The translations under genes were made by a program, and so were the position numbers. From contig NZ_FXTO01000025.1 in assembly GCF_900182725.1 (NCBI RefSeq), positions 1 through 46,548 of the forward strand: 46,548 nt of DNA, in the 5' to 3' direction. Source of the stretch: Thalassovita litoralis (GTDB lineage: Bacteria; Pseudomonadota; Alphaproteobacteria; Rhodobacterales; Rhodobacteraceae). Below the pieces are notes generated by a model. It worked only from the letters and a program-made list of their open reading frames with translations, was not told the origin of the DNA and made no database searches. This document shows, piece by piece, positions 8,915-17,007 of this stretch (positions within the stretch are counted from its first letter, which is position 1; every line of letters starts with the position of its first letter).

Positions 8915-8942
8915 TTGCATATCTACCATGCAAATTTTGCAT
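8915..8942. promoter_or_regulatory. Inverted TTGCAT/ATGCAA repeat plus a third TTGCAT copy
   Basis: TTGCAT (8915-8920), ATGCAA (8928-8933) and TTGCAT (8937-8942) lie in the divergent spacer between the DUF6280-type gene and efp. The first two form an inverted repeat with a seven-base spacer, and the second and third nearly adjoin. This looks like a dimeric operator or overlapping promoter elements. No regulator can be named. Confidence 0.4.
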
Positions 8943-9048
8943 AACTTTTTCGGTATCAGTGGAAAATCTCGTGTTCTTGCACCGATGCCCAACACCAGAT
9001 ATAGGAGCGGGCAATCTCCTATCAACCTTTTGTCAAGGTTTTGCTGAC

Positions 9049-9612
9049 ATGCCAAAGATCAACGGTAACGAAATTCGCCCCGGTAACGTGCTGGAACATG
9101 ACGGGGGCCTGTGGGCCGCTGTCAAAGTGGACCATGTGAAGCCCGGTAAAGGTGGGGCTTTTGCTCAGGTCGAGCTGAAAAATCTGCGCGACGGGCGCAA
9201 GTTGAACGAACGCTTCCGCAGCGCGGACAAGGTGGAACGGGTCCGTCTGGAACAGAAGGATCAGCAATTCCTGTATGAAACGGACGGGATGCTGGTGTTC
9301 ATGGACACCGAAACCTTTGAACAGGTCGAACTGCCCGCCGATATTCTGGGTGAACGCCGCCCGTTCCTTCAGGACGGTATGACCGTTGTGGTGGAATATT
9401 ACGACACCGAAGCCCTGAACGCGACGCTGCCGCAAAAAGTGGTCTGCAAGATCGTGGAAACCGAACCCGTGGTCAAAGGCCAGACTGCCGCCAACTCGTT
9501 CAAGCCTGCGGTGCTGGATAACGGCGTGCGGGTCATGGTTCCGCCGTTCGTTGCGCAGGACGAAGACATCGTGGTGAACACCGAAACGATGGAATATTCC
9601 GAACGGGCCTAA
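9049..9612 (+). CDS. efp: Elongation factor P
   Basis: This 187-residue protein has the three-domain EF-P layout: an N-terminal KOW-like domain with [19 protein letters not shown] (residues 28-46), a central OB domain and a C-terminal OB domain ending in [15 protein letters not shown] binds ribosomes stalled at consecutive prolines and promotes peptide bond formation. The residue at the modified tip is Lys34 (PGKGG), the type lysylated by EpmA/EpmB in E. coli; no epm gene is in this window. The ATG at 9049 is chosen because MPKINGNEI is the conserved start; the frame is open further upstream but reads as non-coding. An AAGG ribosome binding site precedes it, and a strong terminator follows. 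Confidence 0.96.
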   Translation: MPKINGNEIRPGNVLEHDGGLWAAVKVDHVKPGKGGAFAQVELKNLRDGRKLNERFRSADKVERVRLEQKDQQFLYETDGMLVFMDTETFEQVELPADILGERRPFLQDGMTVVVEYYDTEALNATLPQKVVCKIVETEPVVKGQTAANSFKPAVLDNGVRVMVPPFVAQDEDIVVNTETMEYSERA

Positions 9613-9631
9613 GGTCTGATCGAAACCTACC

Positions 9632-9661
9632 AAAAGGCCGGGGATCACCCGGCCTTTTTTG
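9632..9661. terminator. Bidirectional terminator between convergent efp and ygfZ
   Basis: AAGGCCGGG and CCCGGCCTT form a perfect 9-bp stem (about 9634-9656) with an A-run on the left and TTTTTT on the right. It can therefore stop both the efp transcript (plus) and the ygfZ transcript (minus). Confidence 0.9.
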
Positions 9662-9679
9662 TTGCGCGTTTCGAGGCTG

Positions 9680-10411
9680 TCAGCCGTTCCATGTTACGGT
9701 GGCCTGCCCTGCACGCAGGGGGCCGGTGGCGCGGTCAAATCGCAGATAGGCAATCGCCCGAGCGCCGGATTGGGTGAACAGGGTTCCTGCTTCTTTGTCA
9801 CCAGCCATCAGCGGGGTGCCAACAGGGGCAGCGCCATCAATCTGTACTGTCACCAGCCCTTTGCGCAGTTCGGTCTTGTGCTTCATGCGGGCAGTGACCT
9901 CTTGGCCGACATAGCAGCCTTTGCGGAAATCAACGCCGTGCAGCCGTTCAAACCCGGCCTCCAGAATAAAAGTGTCGGGGGTCAGTTCCACGCCGGTTTC
10001 TGGGATGCAATGTGCCACGCGGATCGCATCCCAATCGGTGCCATCGTCACCAGATTGTGCGCCATAGAGGCGCCAACCAAGCGCGGGGCGGCGGGGATCG
10101 GTCACGGCGCCATCGGGTGCGGGGCCAGTGCCGCGTTGTACATGCAAATCGGTTTCTTCCAGCGTCACCTGTGCCCGCAGTTTATACATGCTCAGGCGCG
10201 GCAGAACCGTGGGAGCCAGCGTGGCATCAATGTCCAGCAACACATCCTGCCCCTGCGGGATCAGCAGGAAATCGGCCAGATATTTTCCCTGCGGCGTCAG
10301 CAGGGCGGCATAGACGGGGCCGTCTTTCAGGCGGTTCACGTCATTGCTGACAAGCCCCTGAAGGAAATGCAACGTGTCCGGCCCGCTGATGCGGATGATT
10401 TTTCTGGTCAT
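9680..10411 (-). CDS. ygfZ: YgfZ/GcvT-fold folate-binding protein (iron-sulfur cluster repair)
   Basis: This 243-residue cytoplasmic protein carries the YgfZ signature KGCYVGQE (residues 164-171) followed by TARMKHKT. The cysteine in this motif is essential in E. coli YgfZ, a folate-dependent helper in making or repairing certain [4Fe-4S] enzymes such as MiaB. The N-terminal half (RISGPDTLHFLQGLVSNDV) matches the GcvT-like fold without the glycine-cleavage active residues. It is shorter than E. coli YgfZ (326), as is usual in alphaproteobacteria. It is a single gene, convergent with efp and divergent from the glycosyltransferase, with only about 75 bases between the two starts. Confidence 0.92.
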   Translation of the reverse strand: MTRKIIRISGPDTLHFLQGLVSNDVNRLKDGPVYAALLTPQGKYLADFLLIPQGQDVLLDIDATLAPTVLPRLSMYKLRAQVTLEETDLHVQRGTGPAPDGAVTDPRRPALGWRLYGAQSGDDGTDWDAIRVAHCIPETGVELTPDTFILEAGFERLHGVDFRKGCYVGQEVTARMKHKTELRKGLVTVQIDGAAPVGTPLMAGDKEAGTLFTQSGARAIAYLRFDRATGPLRAGQATVTWNG

Positions 10412-10487
10412 TTGGCTCTCCCGTCCTGCGTGCGGTTTGTAATATAGAACGATGCGGCAGGGACAACAGGGGAAGATAGGGCAGAAT

Positions 10488-11180
10488 ATGCGTGCAGCGC
10501 TAAGCGTGGTGATCCCGACATTAAACGCCGAATCCGGTTTGCCTGCTTGTCTGGCCGCCCTGATGGAGGGGCTGGAGGTGGGGCTGATCCGGGAACTGGT
10601 GATTTCAGACGGTGGCTCACAAGACCGGACCGTTCAAATCGCCGAAGCCGTGGGCGCGGTGGTCGTGCGGGGGGCGGCATCGCGCGGGGGGCAATTGCGG
10701 CGAGGGGTAGAGGCGGCCGGGGGCGATTGGCTGCTGTTGCTGCACGCCGATACAGTGCTGGACCCCGGTTGGTCGGATGCGGTGATGGCCCATATGGCAG
10801 GGGGGCAGGCGGGGTATTTCCGTCTGGCCTTCCACACCGGGGGCATGGCCGCGCGGATCGTGGCGGGCTGGGCAAACCTGCGGTCGCGGGTGTTCGGGCT
10901 GCCCTATGGCGATCAGGGGATGGTTTTGCCGCGTGCCTTGCTGGATCGTGTCGGCGGCATTCCAGACCTGCCCCTGATGGAGGACGTGGCGCTGGCGCGG
11001 CGGTTGCAGGGGCACATGTCGCTCCTGCCGATTACTGCCCGAACAAGCGCCGCGCGATACGAGTCAGAAGGCTGGGTGCGCCGGGGGCGTCGGAATCTGT
11101 GGTGCCTGATCCGTTACCTTTGCGGCGCTGACCCGCACGTTCTAGCGCAAGACTATCGGCGGTCGGGCCGTCGGTCCTGA
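10488..11180 (+). CDS. Family 2 glycosyltransferase (TIGR04283 type)
   Basis: This 230-residue GT-A enzyme has LSVVIPTLNAE at residues 5-15, ISDGGSQDRT (39-48), ASRGGQLRRGVEAAGGDWLLLLHADT (64-89, the HADT giving the metal-binding Asp) and a C-terminal WVRRGRRNLWCLIRYLCGADP block. This set is typical of the TIGR04283 subgroup, found in cyanobacteria and proteobacteria, whose acceptor is unknown. The start at 10488 is preferred over 10452 because it begins just before the first strand and follows a purine-rich stretch. There is no signal peptide or membrane helix. Its last 149 bases run antisense to the end of the ABC exporter gene, yet this part encodes conserved family residues, so the overlap is real on this strand. 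Confidence 0.82.
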   Translation: MRAALSVVIPTLNAESGLPACLAALMEGLEVGLIRELVISDGGSQDRTVQIAEAVGAVVVRGAASRGGQLRRGVEAAGGDWLLLLHADTVLDPGWSDAVMAHMAGGQAGYFRLAFHTGGMAARIVAGWANLRSRVFGLPYGDQGMVLPRALLDRVGGIPDLPLMEDVALARRLQGHMSLLPITARTSAARYESEGWVRRGRRNLWCLIRYLCGADPHVLAQDYRRSGRRS

Positions 11181-12957
11181 ATTGCAGGGCATGAAGGTCG
11201 GCATAGATGCCACCCCGGTCCAGCAATTCGTCATGGGTGCCTTCGTCGACCACGCGCCCCTTGTCCATCACGATGATCTTATCCGCATTGCGAACGGTGG
11301 ACAGGCGGTGGGCGATGACCAGCGTGGTGCGCCCCTGTGCCAGTTGATCCAACGCCTGTTGCACCACTTTTTCGGATTGTGCGTCCAGCGCGCTGGTGGC
11401 TTCGTCCAGCAGCAGGATCGGGGTGTTGCGCAGCAATGCGCGGGCGATGGCAACGCGCTGGCGCTGCCCCCCGGACAGGGCCGACCCGCGCGGGCCTACG
11501 GGGGTGTCCAGCCCTTCGGCCAGTTTGGGCAGGAAATCCTGCACATGGGCGGCTTTCAGTACCTTGTCCAGTTGATCGGGGGAAACGTCAGTACGCCCCA
11601 GCAGAATATTTTCCCGCAGCGTTTCATCAAACAGCGCGGCATCCTGCGACACCACGGAAAACAGGCTGCGCAGGTCAGACAGCGATAAATCCCGCGCTTC
11701 GGTGTTGTCGATCAGCACCTTACCCAGTTGCGGGTCAACCAGCCGTGTCAGCAGGTTGAAAACGGTGGATTTTCCCGCCCCCGACGCCCCAACCAGCGCC
11801 GTCGTCTTTCCTGCGGGGGCCAGCAGGGTCGCGCCATTCAATACCTTGGTGTCACCATAGGACAGATGAACGTTTTCCAGCCGCACCGCAGGCGTCCCTT
11901 TGGGCAAGGGTTTGGGCATGGCCGGGCTGATCAGGGTGGGCTGGGTGTCCAGCAATTCCTTGATCCGTTCGATGGCGGCGGCGGCGTTTTGCCAAACGCC
12001 GGTTACGGACCCAAGACGGCGCAGCGGCTCAAAGGCGAACCCGATGGCCGTGAAAAAGGACATGAACTGCCCGATGGTTTTTTCCCCGGCGATGATTTCC
12101 GACCCGCCAAAAACCAGCACCCCCAGAAACCCGACCCCGGCCATGATGTCGATCAGGCCGGGAATGGCGGCGGCCCCCAGTTTGGCGCGGACCTCGGCCT
12201 TGACCAGCGCATCGGTCAGGGTGCGGTAGCGGCCTGATTGATAGCGTTCCAGCCGGTTCAGTTTCACCGGAACGATGCCGTGGAACACCTCGTCCAGACG
12301 GGTGGCCAGTTTGGCACCTGAATCGCGGGCTTCGCGGGATCGGCGGCGGACGAATTTTTGCACGATAGCAGAGGGCAGAACCATCAGCGGCGTGCCGATA
12401 CAGGCGACCAGAGTCCATTGCCAATCCACCGACAGGGCCACGCCCATCAGGATAAACAGAGATACCAGATCACGCCCGGCCCCCGTGATGATCGCATTCC
12501 AGACCTGACCCACCGCTTCGACATCGGTTTGAACCCGCTGGATCAGAAACCCCGGCGGATGGGTCTGGTGAAACGTGCCATCCTGTTCCATCAGGTGATC
12601 CAACAGTTCCGTGCGCATATCCGCAGCAGAACGTTGGGAAATCAGCGACAGCAGAACTTTTTGACCGACGGATGCCAACGCACGGATCACAAAAATGGCC
12701 AGAAAGGCCAGCCCGACCCACCAAATCGCGCTATGTTGACCGGCGACGAATACCTGATCGAACATCGGTTTCATCATCCAGCTAAGTGCGCCCAACATGG
12801 ACCCTTCCAGCCCCATGAACAGCAGCGCGGCCAGCAAAAGCCACAAATGCTTATGCAGATATTTCCGCCACAGCCAGCCCAGCAGATGCGCCGAGGAATC
12901 GTTTGCCGCTGTATCAGAGGTTTGAACCGGCTTTGGGGCGTTTGCTTTTTCGGTCAT
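11032..12957 (-). CDS. MsbA-like lipid/multidrug ABC exporter (fused permease-ATPase)
   Basis: This 641-residue half-transporter has an N-terminal membrane domain with about six helices (residues ~35-340) and an ATPase domain with Walker A GASGAGKS (near 415), signature LSGGQRQRVAIARALL, Walker B ILLLDEATSALD and the switch His in IAHRLST. Homodimers of this class flip lipid A, other lipids or drugs across the inner membrane; the substrate here is not readable from sequence. The ATG at 12957 overlaps the stop of the upstream phosphatase gene as ATGA and so is preferred over 13107. Normal family members end near LHALQF; this one carries about 48 more residues (RTDGPTADSL... RRLFGQ) encoded antisense to the glycosyltransferase. 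Confidence 0.85.
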   Translation of the reverse strand: MTEKANAPKPVQTSDTAANDSSAHLLGWLWRKYLHKHLWLLLAALLFMGLEGSMLGALSWMMKPMFDQVFVAGQHSAIWWVGLAFLAIFVIRALASVGQKVLLSLISQRSAADMRTELLDHLMEQDGTFHQTHPPGFLIQRVQTDVEAVGQVWNAIITGAGRDLVSLFILMGVALSVDWQWTLVACIGTPLMVLPSAIVQKFVRRRSREARDSGAKLATRLDEVFHGIVPVKLNRLERYQSGRYRTLTDALVKAEVRAKLGAAAIPGLIDIMAGVGFLGVLVFGGSEIIAGEKTIGQFMSFFTAIGFAFEPLRRLGSVTGVWQNAAAAIERIKELLDTQPTLISPAMPKPLPKGTPAVRLENVHLSYGDTKVLNGATLLAPAGKTTALVGASGAGKSTVFNLLTRLVDPQLGKVLIDNTEARDLSLSDLRSLFSVVSQDAALFDETLRENILLGRTDVSPDQLDKVLKAAHVQDFLPKLAEGLDTPVGPRGSALSGGQRQRVAIARALLRNTPILLLDEATSALDAQSEKVVQQALDQLAQGRTTLVIAHRLSTVRNADKIIVMDKGRVVDEGTHDELLDRGGIYADLHALQFRTDGPTADSLALERAGQRRKGNGSGTTDSDAPGAPSLLTRIARRLFGQ

Positions 12958-13637
12958 TTTCCGCCCTTTCTGCGGGCGTTGAATTCGGCCTGAATCTGCG
13001 CCGGATCGTATTGTGTGGCAACCCAGTCCTGAAAGGCGATGGGGGCAGCGGCATTGGCGGCGGCGTAACGATCCAGCAGGTGATCCAACACGCCGGTTTT
13101 TGTCCATTTGAAGTGGATATAGCGCGGGGACAACATGCGGCGGGCTTTTTCGACAGGTTCCCCTTCGATCACCATCAGATAGATGGTGCTGGCCAGTCCG
13201 GCCCGGTCCGCGCCGGATTTGCAGTGCATCATCATGGGGCGTTCGGCGGCACGAAAGGCGTCAATCAGATCCAGAAGATTTTGCGCAGGGGGGGCTTTGC
13301 GGGCCTGTAGCGGCAGGTTGATCAGTGTCAGCCCCAGCGCATCGCAGCTTTCTTTTTCAAACAGATAGCGGGCGTGGTTGGCCGATCCGCGCAGGTTCAG
13401 CACCGTTTTGATCCCCATCGCGGCATATTTCACGAACCGATCATGCGTCGGTTGGTTCGACCGATACACACCCGGCGCGATTTCAAAGAAATTGTGCCAG
13501 TGATAGCGCAGGATCGCGTGATCCAACCAATGATAATGTGTCATCGCGCGTTTACGCTGCGCCGGATCGGACAGATCGTATTCTGTCTCCAGCCGCAGAT
13601 TGCGTTCCCATTGCTTGAGTTTTGCAAAGGCTTTCAT
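12954..13637 (-). CDS. Dual-specificity/tyrosine-type phosphatase
   Basis: This 227-residue protein contains the Cys-x5-Arg phosphatase loop HCKSGADRAG, with Cys139 and Arg145, following FFEIAPGVYRSNQPT (50-64) and KTVLNLRGS (77-85), as in dual-specificity and PTPMT-like enzymes. The Cys attacks the phosphate and the Arg binds it. An N-terminal charged segment of about 45 residues precedes the domain; there is no signal peptide. The start at 13637 has AGGA upstream and is more likely than the open frame reaching 14003. Its stop overlaps the start of the MsbA-like exporter (ATGA), so the two are made together. That linkage hints at a phospholipid or lipid-phosphate substrate rather than a protein, which is an inference. 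Confidence 0.8.
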   Translation of the reverse strand: MKAFAKLKQWERNLRLETEYDLSDPAQRKRAMTHYHWLDHAILRYHWHNFFEIAPGVYRSNQPTHDRFVKYAAMGIKTVLNLRGSANHARYLFEKESCDALGLTLINLPLQARKAPPAQNLLDLIDAFRAAERPMMMHCKSGADRAGLASTIYLMVIEGEPVEKARRMLSPRYIHFKWTKTGVLDHLLDRYAAANAAAPIAFQDWVATQYDPAQIQAEFNARRKGGK

Positions 13638-13778
13638 GGCGGTCCTGCGGCTGTTGATCGTTCGGTCTTGTAAGGTTTGGGGGGGCGGCTGGCAAGCATG
13701 GGGACATGCGAGGGCTTTGACAGGCGTCCAGACGCGACATATGTGCATGGGGGTGCGGGATGAAAAGGCGGGGCCGAT

Positions 13779-14429
13779 ATGGATGACGCTACGATAGAAG
13801 TGCTGGGACGGGTACGGCTGGGCCTGTTTCACGCCCGGATAAACCGAATGCCGCATCGCGTGGCGGCGGGGGCTTGGGCGGTTTATGTACCCGCACGGCA
13901 ATTGAAGCTGCTGCATTCGGTCGGTGGATTGGTGCATTGTTCCTATCACCGCGCCCCAAAGCGAGAGGCGGTTTTGACCGGCCAACCGATTAACGAACGT
14001 CATGCGACACTGGCGGAATGGCAGGCGGTTCTGTCCAAGCCAGTCACGCGGCGGGTGGCTGAAAATTATGTGTGCTTGCAGCGGTTATTTGCGGCGGGGC
14101 TGGGGCCGGAACCGCTGGGGCTGGTGATCGTGCCGGATTACAAGGCGTGGTTTTCGCGGGGGCATACGTTTACCGCCGGGTATCGGGTGGCGAATTTGAT
14201 GCACTACCCGGAAAAGGAACCGGCCACGGAACAGCAATTGCGCGACGCCGGGGTGATCCCGGATGGGTCGCTGTCTGCTGTGCGGGAACAGATCAGGGGC
14301 TATGTCAGCGATCTGAATTCGGTTCGCGGCGCCATGCCGGATGGCGGTGACGCCGAAGTCGCCACCATCGAAGCACAGTTGAACGCCGCGCTGATGGGGG
14401 CAGGGATCAGCCTGCCCACCACTCATTGA
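13779..14429 (+). CDS. Hypothetical protein, no family recognised
   Basis: This 216-residue reading frame has GC-rich third positions like its neighbours and a sensible composition, so it is probably real. I do not recognise a family. It has no signal peptide or membrane helix. Notable stretches are VAENYVCLQRLFAAGL (residues ~88-103), LVIVPDYKAWFSRGHTFTAG (~108-127) and a charged C-terminal half with MHYPEKEPATEQQLRDAGVIPDG. It lies divergent from the phosphatase-exporter operon, and its last 23 bases overlap the end of the COG0523 GTPase gene on the opposite strand. It could be transcribed from the spacer at 13638-13778. Confidence 0.55.
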   Translation: MDDATIEVLGRVRLGLFHARINRMPHRVAAGAWAVYVPARQLKLLHSVGGLVHCSYHRAPKREAVLTGQPINERHATLAEWQAVLSKPVTRRVAENYVCLQRLFAAGLGPEPLGLVIVPDYKAWFSRGHTFTAGYRVANLMHYPEKEPATEQQLRDAGVIPDGSLSAVREQIRGYVSDLNSVRGAMPDGGDAEVATIEAQLNAALMGAGISLPTTH

Positions 14430-15285
14430 TTTGATCCTGCGCGATCTTTCCTTGCGGCCCAATTGCGACGATGCGGGTTTCGGTGGCGTTGCTCGATTTC
14501 ACTTCGACCGAGCGACCGACGACATGCACCTCCCATCCTGGCCCTTCGGTGGACAGGACATGACCTTTGACGCGGTACAGCCCGTCGGGTGCGGCGGATA
14601 ATTTCGCGCGGATCTCGTCCAGCCCATAGCGGTCTGGTCCGGTGTGGCTCCAGCCGATATAGGCGGGATGAAGCGGGGGGCTGGTCTTGTTGGCACTGGG
14701 AACAATGCCCCCCAACAGCAGCGGTGCCACGTCCCCCGCGCCGTTCAGGTTGATTTGTGGCGCGGCGCTTAGGGTGCGCAGTTGCGTGCCAAGCGCGGGG
14801 GGAATGCCATCCGTCGTTTTGGAAATCAGGATCAGATCGGCCACGGCAACCTGTCCGCGAATTTGTGCGCCGATCTGCGGATCACTGGCCAATGCGGGGA
14901 AATTTACCGCATCCACCACCACGGCAATACCGCCATAGCTCATGTCCGGTTCGGCGCGGGCGGCATTGGCGATGCGGGCGGGATCGGCAATGCCGGATGC
15001 TTCGATCACCAGATGATCGGGGCGCGGGTGACGGTTCAGAACGTCCCCCATTGCCATGAATAAATCCGCGCCCATCGTACAACAGACGCAGCCATTGGTC
15101 AGGGTCATGGTGTCGCCATCGCTGCTTTCCAGCAGATCGGCGTCGATATTGATCGCGCCGAAATCGTTGACCATCACCATGACTCGCTGACCGTGGTTTT
15201 CGCGCAGCAGGCGGTTGATCAGCGTTGTTTTACCCGCGCCCAGATATCCGCCGATTACTGTCAGCGGCAGCCGTTGCTGCATCAT
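14407..15285 (-). CDS. COG0523 (CobW/YjiA-like) GTPase, putative metal chaperone
   Basis: This 292-residue G3E-family GTPase shows Walker A GGYLGAGKTTL (residues 12-22), the metal-binding motif GCVCC (65-69), EASGIADP (95-102) and VVVDAVNFP. The base-recognition motif reads ISKTTD (154-159) instead of the usual NKxD; Thr or Ser at the first position also occurs in YjiA-type members. Such proteins hydrolyse GTP while passing Zn or another metal to client enzymes. The start overlaps the stop of the upstream amidohydrolase as ATGA. Since amidohydrolases are metal enzymes, that enzyme is the natural candidate client. It is unlikely to be the cobalamin gene cobW, because no cob genes adjoin it. 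Confidence 0.87.
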   Translation of the reverse strand: MMQQRLPLTVIGGYLGAGKTTLINRLLRENHGQRVMVMVNDFGAINIDADLLESSDGDTMTLTNGCVCCTMGADLFMAMGDVLNRHPRPDHLVIEASGIADPARIANAARAEPDMSYGGIAVVVDAVNFPALASDPQIGAQIRGQVAVADLILISKTTDGIPPALGTQLRTLSAAPQINLNGAGDVAPLLLGGIVPSANKTSPPLHPAYIGWSHTGPDRYGLDEIRAKLSAAPDGLYRVKGHVLSTEGPGWEVHVVGRSVEVKSSNATETRIVAIGPQGKIAQDQINEWWAG

Positions 15286-16910
15286 ACCAGATGCACCGCG
15301 CCGCCAAAGACCGTGCCCAGAACTGGCACATCTTTCAGCGCCTGCGGATCAACAGCGGTGGGGTCATCCCCCAAAATGGCAAAATCCGCTTTCTTCCCGG
15401 TCTCGATCGAACCGATTTCCCGGTCCAGTTTCATCGTGGATGCCGCGCCCATCGTGATCAGATACAGGGCGTCCTGAACGCTGATACATTGTTCTGCCCC
15501 CAGCACGCGCCCCGTCATGGTTTGACGATTGACTGCGCACCATGCGGTGAACAGCGGGCCCAGTGGTGTCACAGGGGCATCCGAATGAATGGCGACCTTT
15601 ACCCCCGCATCCATCGCGCCACGGACGGCATCCATGCGTTGTGCGCGGTCTTCGCCAATGGTTTGCGCAGCGTGCTGATCCCCGAAATACCAGATATGGT
15701 TCGAGAAAATATTGGTGCAGATCCCTAATTCCGCACAGCGTTCAAATTGATCACGCCCCATCATCTGACAATGTTGCAGAACGTGGCGGGCATCGGCCCA
15801 GGGGTATTTGCGGGCGGCGGCGGCAATTGCGTCAATCGCCACCTCGCTGGCCTCGTCGCCGTTGACGTGGATGTTCATCTGAACGCCTTCGGCCTGCATC
15901 GCCTCGACGATCTGGTAAATCTGTTCGGGCGGGGTGTTCCAAATGCCGTTCGGCTGACCGCCGACATAGCCGGGCCATTTGACCCGCGCTGTCCAGCCTT
16001 GGATTGATCCATCCGTCATCAGTTTGGCCGCGCCGATGCGCAGCTTATCCGTGCTGTGGGCCGACAGGCGTTTGATGCGCTGGGCCATTTCCTGTGGCTG
16101 CCCCCCGATTGCCGCGATGGCCGGAACCAAGCGGATGGGAAAATCGGATTTTCCGGTGACGTTCAGCAACATGTCCAGATCGCTGCCCTCCATATGGGAA
16201 AACAGATCGGTCGCGGTGGTCACGCCTGCACGTTTGCAGACCTCGGCATAGGATGTGACGGCACGGTCCTGTAGCGTCATCGCCCGGAAATCCACATCGC
16301 AGCGGCGCATGATGGGGAACATGGCAGCCATTTCCTGCAATTCGCCGGTGGGGTCGCCATTGGCGTCTTTAACCACACCTTCGACATTGGTCGTGCGGTC
16401 ATAGCCCGCCATTTCCAGCGCCTTTGAGTTCGCGCACATCAGATGGAAATTGGAATAGATCACCACAACTGGGCGGTCGGTGCTGATCTGATCCAGATGG
16501 TGGCGGCTTAGGCGTTCGCCTTCCAGGAAAATCGGGTCCAGCCCCCAGCCGGTCAGCGGTTTGCCTGTAGGCAGGGATTTTTCAAATTCGGTCAGATCGG
16601 CCACGACCGTATCCAGATCGGTTTTGCCGCCCCACCATTTGCCGTTCGGGTCCATCCGGTCGTGATATCCGGCATAGGCGTAATCCCAGATGATCCCCGC
16701 CATCATATGCGCATGACCTTCGATCAGGCCGGGCATCAGGACGGTATCGGCCAGCCGGTCGTCATGGGTGACGGCCCCCCATTGATCGGCGCAATCTGCC
16801 CCGCCCACCGCCAAAATCCGCCCGTCCTGTACGGCGACATGGGTCGCCGTGGGGTGGTTTGTATCCATTGTGATGATCTTTTTAGCCTTGAAAACGGTAA
16901 TATCCGACAT
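15282..16910 (-). CDS. YtcJ-like metal-dependent amidohydrolase (amidohydrolase family 3)
   Basis: This 542-residue cytoplasmic protein has the metal-ligand motif EGHAHMMAG (residues 64-72), an IHVNGDEASEVAIDAI block, a downstream HVLQHCQMM and a conserved HSDAPVTPLGPLFTAWCAVNR near the C-terminus. These match the COG1574 (YtcJ-like) group, TIM-barrel hydrolases acting on C-N bonds, often of exogenous amides; the substrate is unknown. The ATG at 16910 (MSDITVFKAKKIITMD) has AGGGTG upstream and is preferred over the frame start at 17009, which would overlap the divergent LysR gene. It is translationally coupled to the COG0523 GTPase. A divergent LysR regulator and a peptide-type importer downstream of it suggest uptake and hydrolysis of one class of compound. 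Confidence 0.85.
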   Translation of the reverse strand: MSDITVFKAKKIITMDTNHPTATHVAVQDGRILAVGGADCADQWGAVTHDDRLADTVLMPGLIEGHAHMMAGIIWDYAYAGYHDRMDPNGKWWGGKTDLDTVVADLTEFEKSLPTGKPLTGWGLDPIFLEGERLSRHHLDQISTDRPVVVIYSNFHLMCANSKALEMAGYDRTTNVEGVVKDANGDPTGELQEMAAMFPIMRRCDVDFRAMTLQDRAVTSYAEVCKRAGVTTATDLFSHMEGSDLDMLLNVTGKSDFPIRLVPAIAAIGGQPQEMAQRIKRLSAHSTDKLRIGAAKLMTDGSIQGWTARVKWPGYVGGQPNGIWNTPPEQIYQIVEAMQAEGVQMNIHVNGDEASEVAIDAIAAAARKYPWADARHVLQHCQMMGRDQFERCAELGICTNIFSNHIWYFGDQHAAQTIGEDRAQRMDAVRGAMDAGVKVAIHSDAPVTPLGPLFTAWCAVNRQTMTGRVLGAEQCISVQDALYLITMGAASTMKLDREIGSIETGKKADFAILGDDPTAVDPQALKDVPVLGTVFGGAVHLV

Positions 16911-17007
16911 GTCGCACCCTGTTGTTTTTTTCAGGCGTAACGGATGATTGATGTTTGCAAAAATAGATTTACTGTCAGCATTAACCTGAAAAAATAGGGG
17001 AATGGTC

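Noticed and set aside
14407-15285. Cobalamin biosynthesis gene cobW
   Set aside because: The GTPase family is right, but it is coupled to an amidohydrolase and not to cob genes, so a metal chaperone for that enzyme is more likely.
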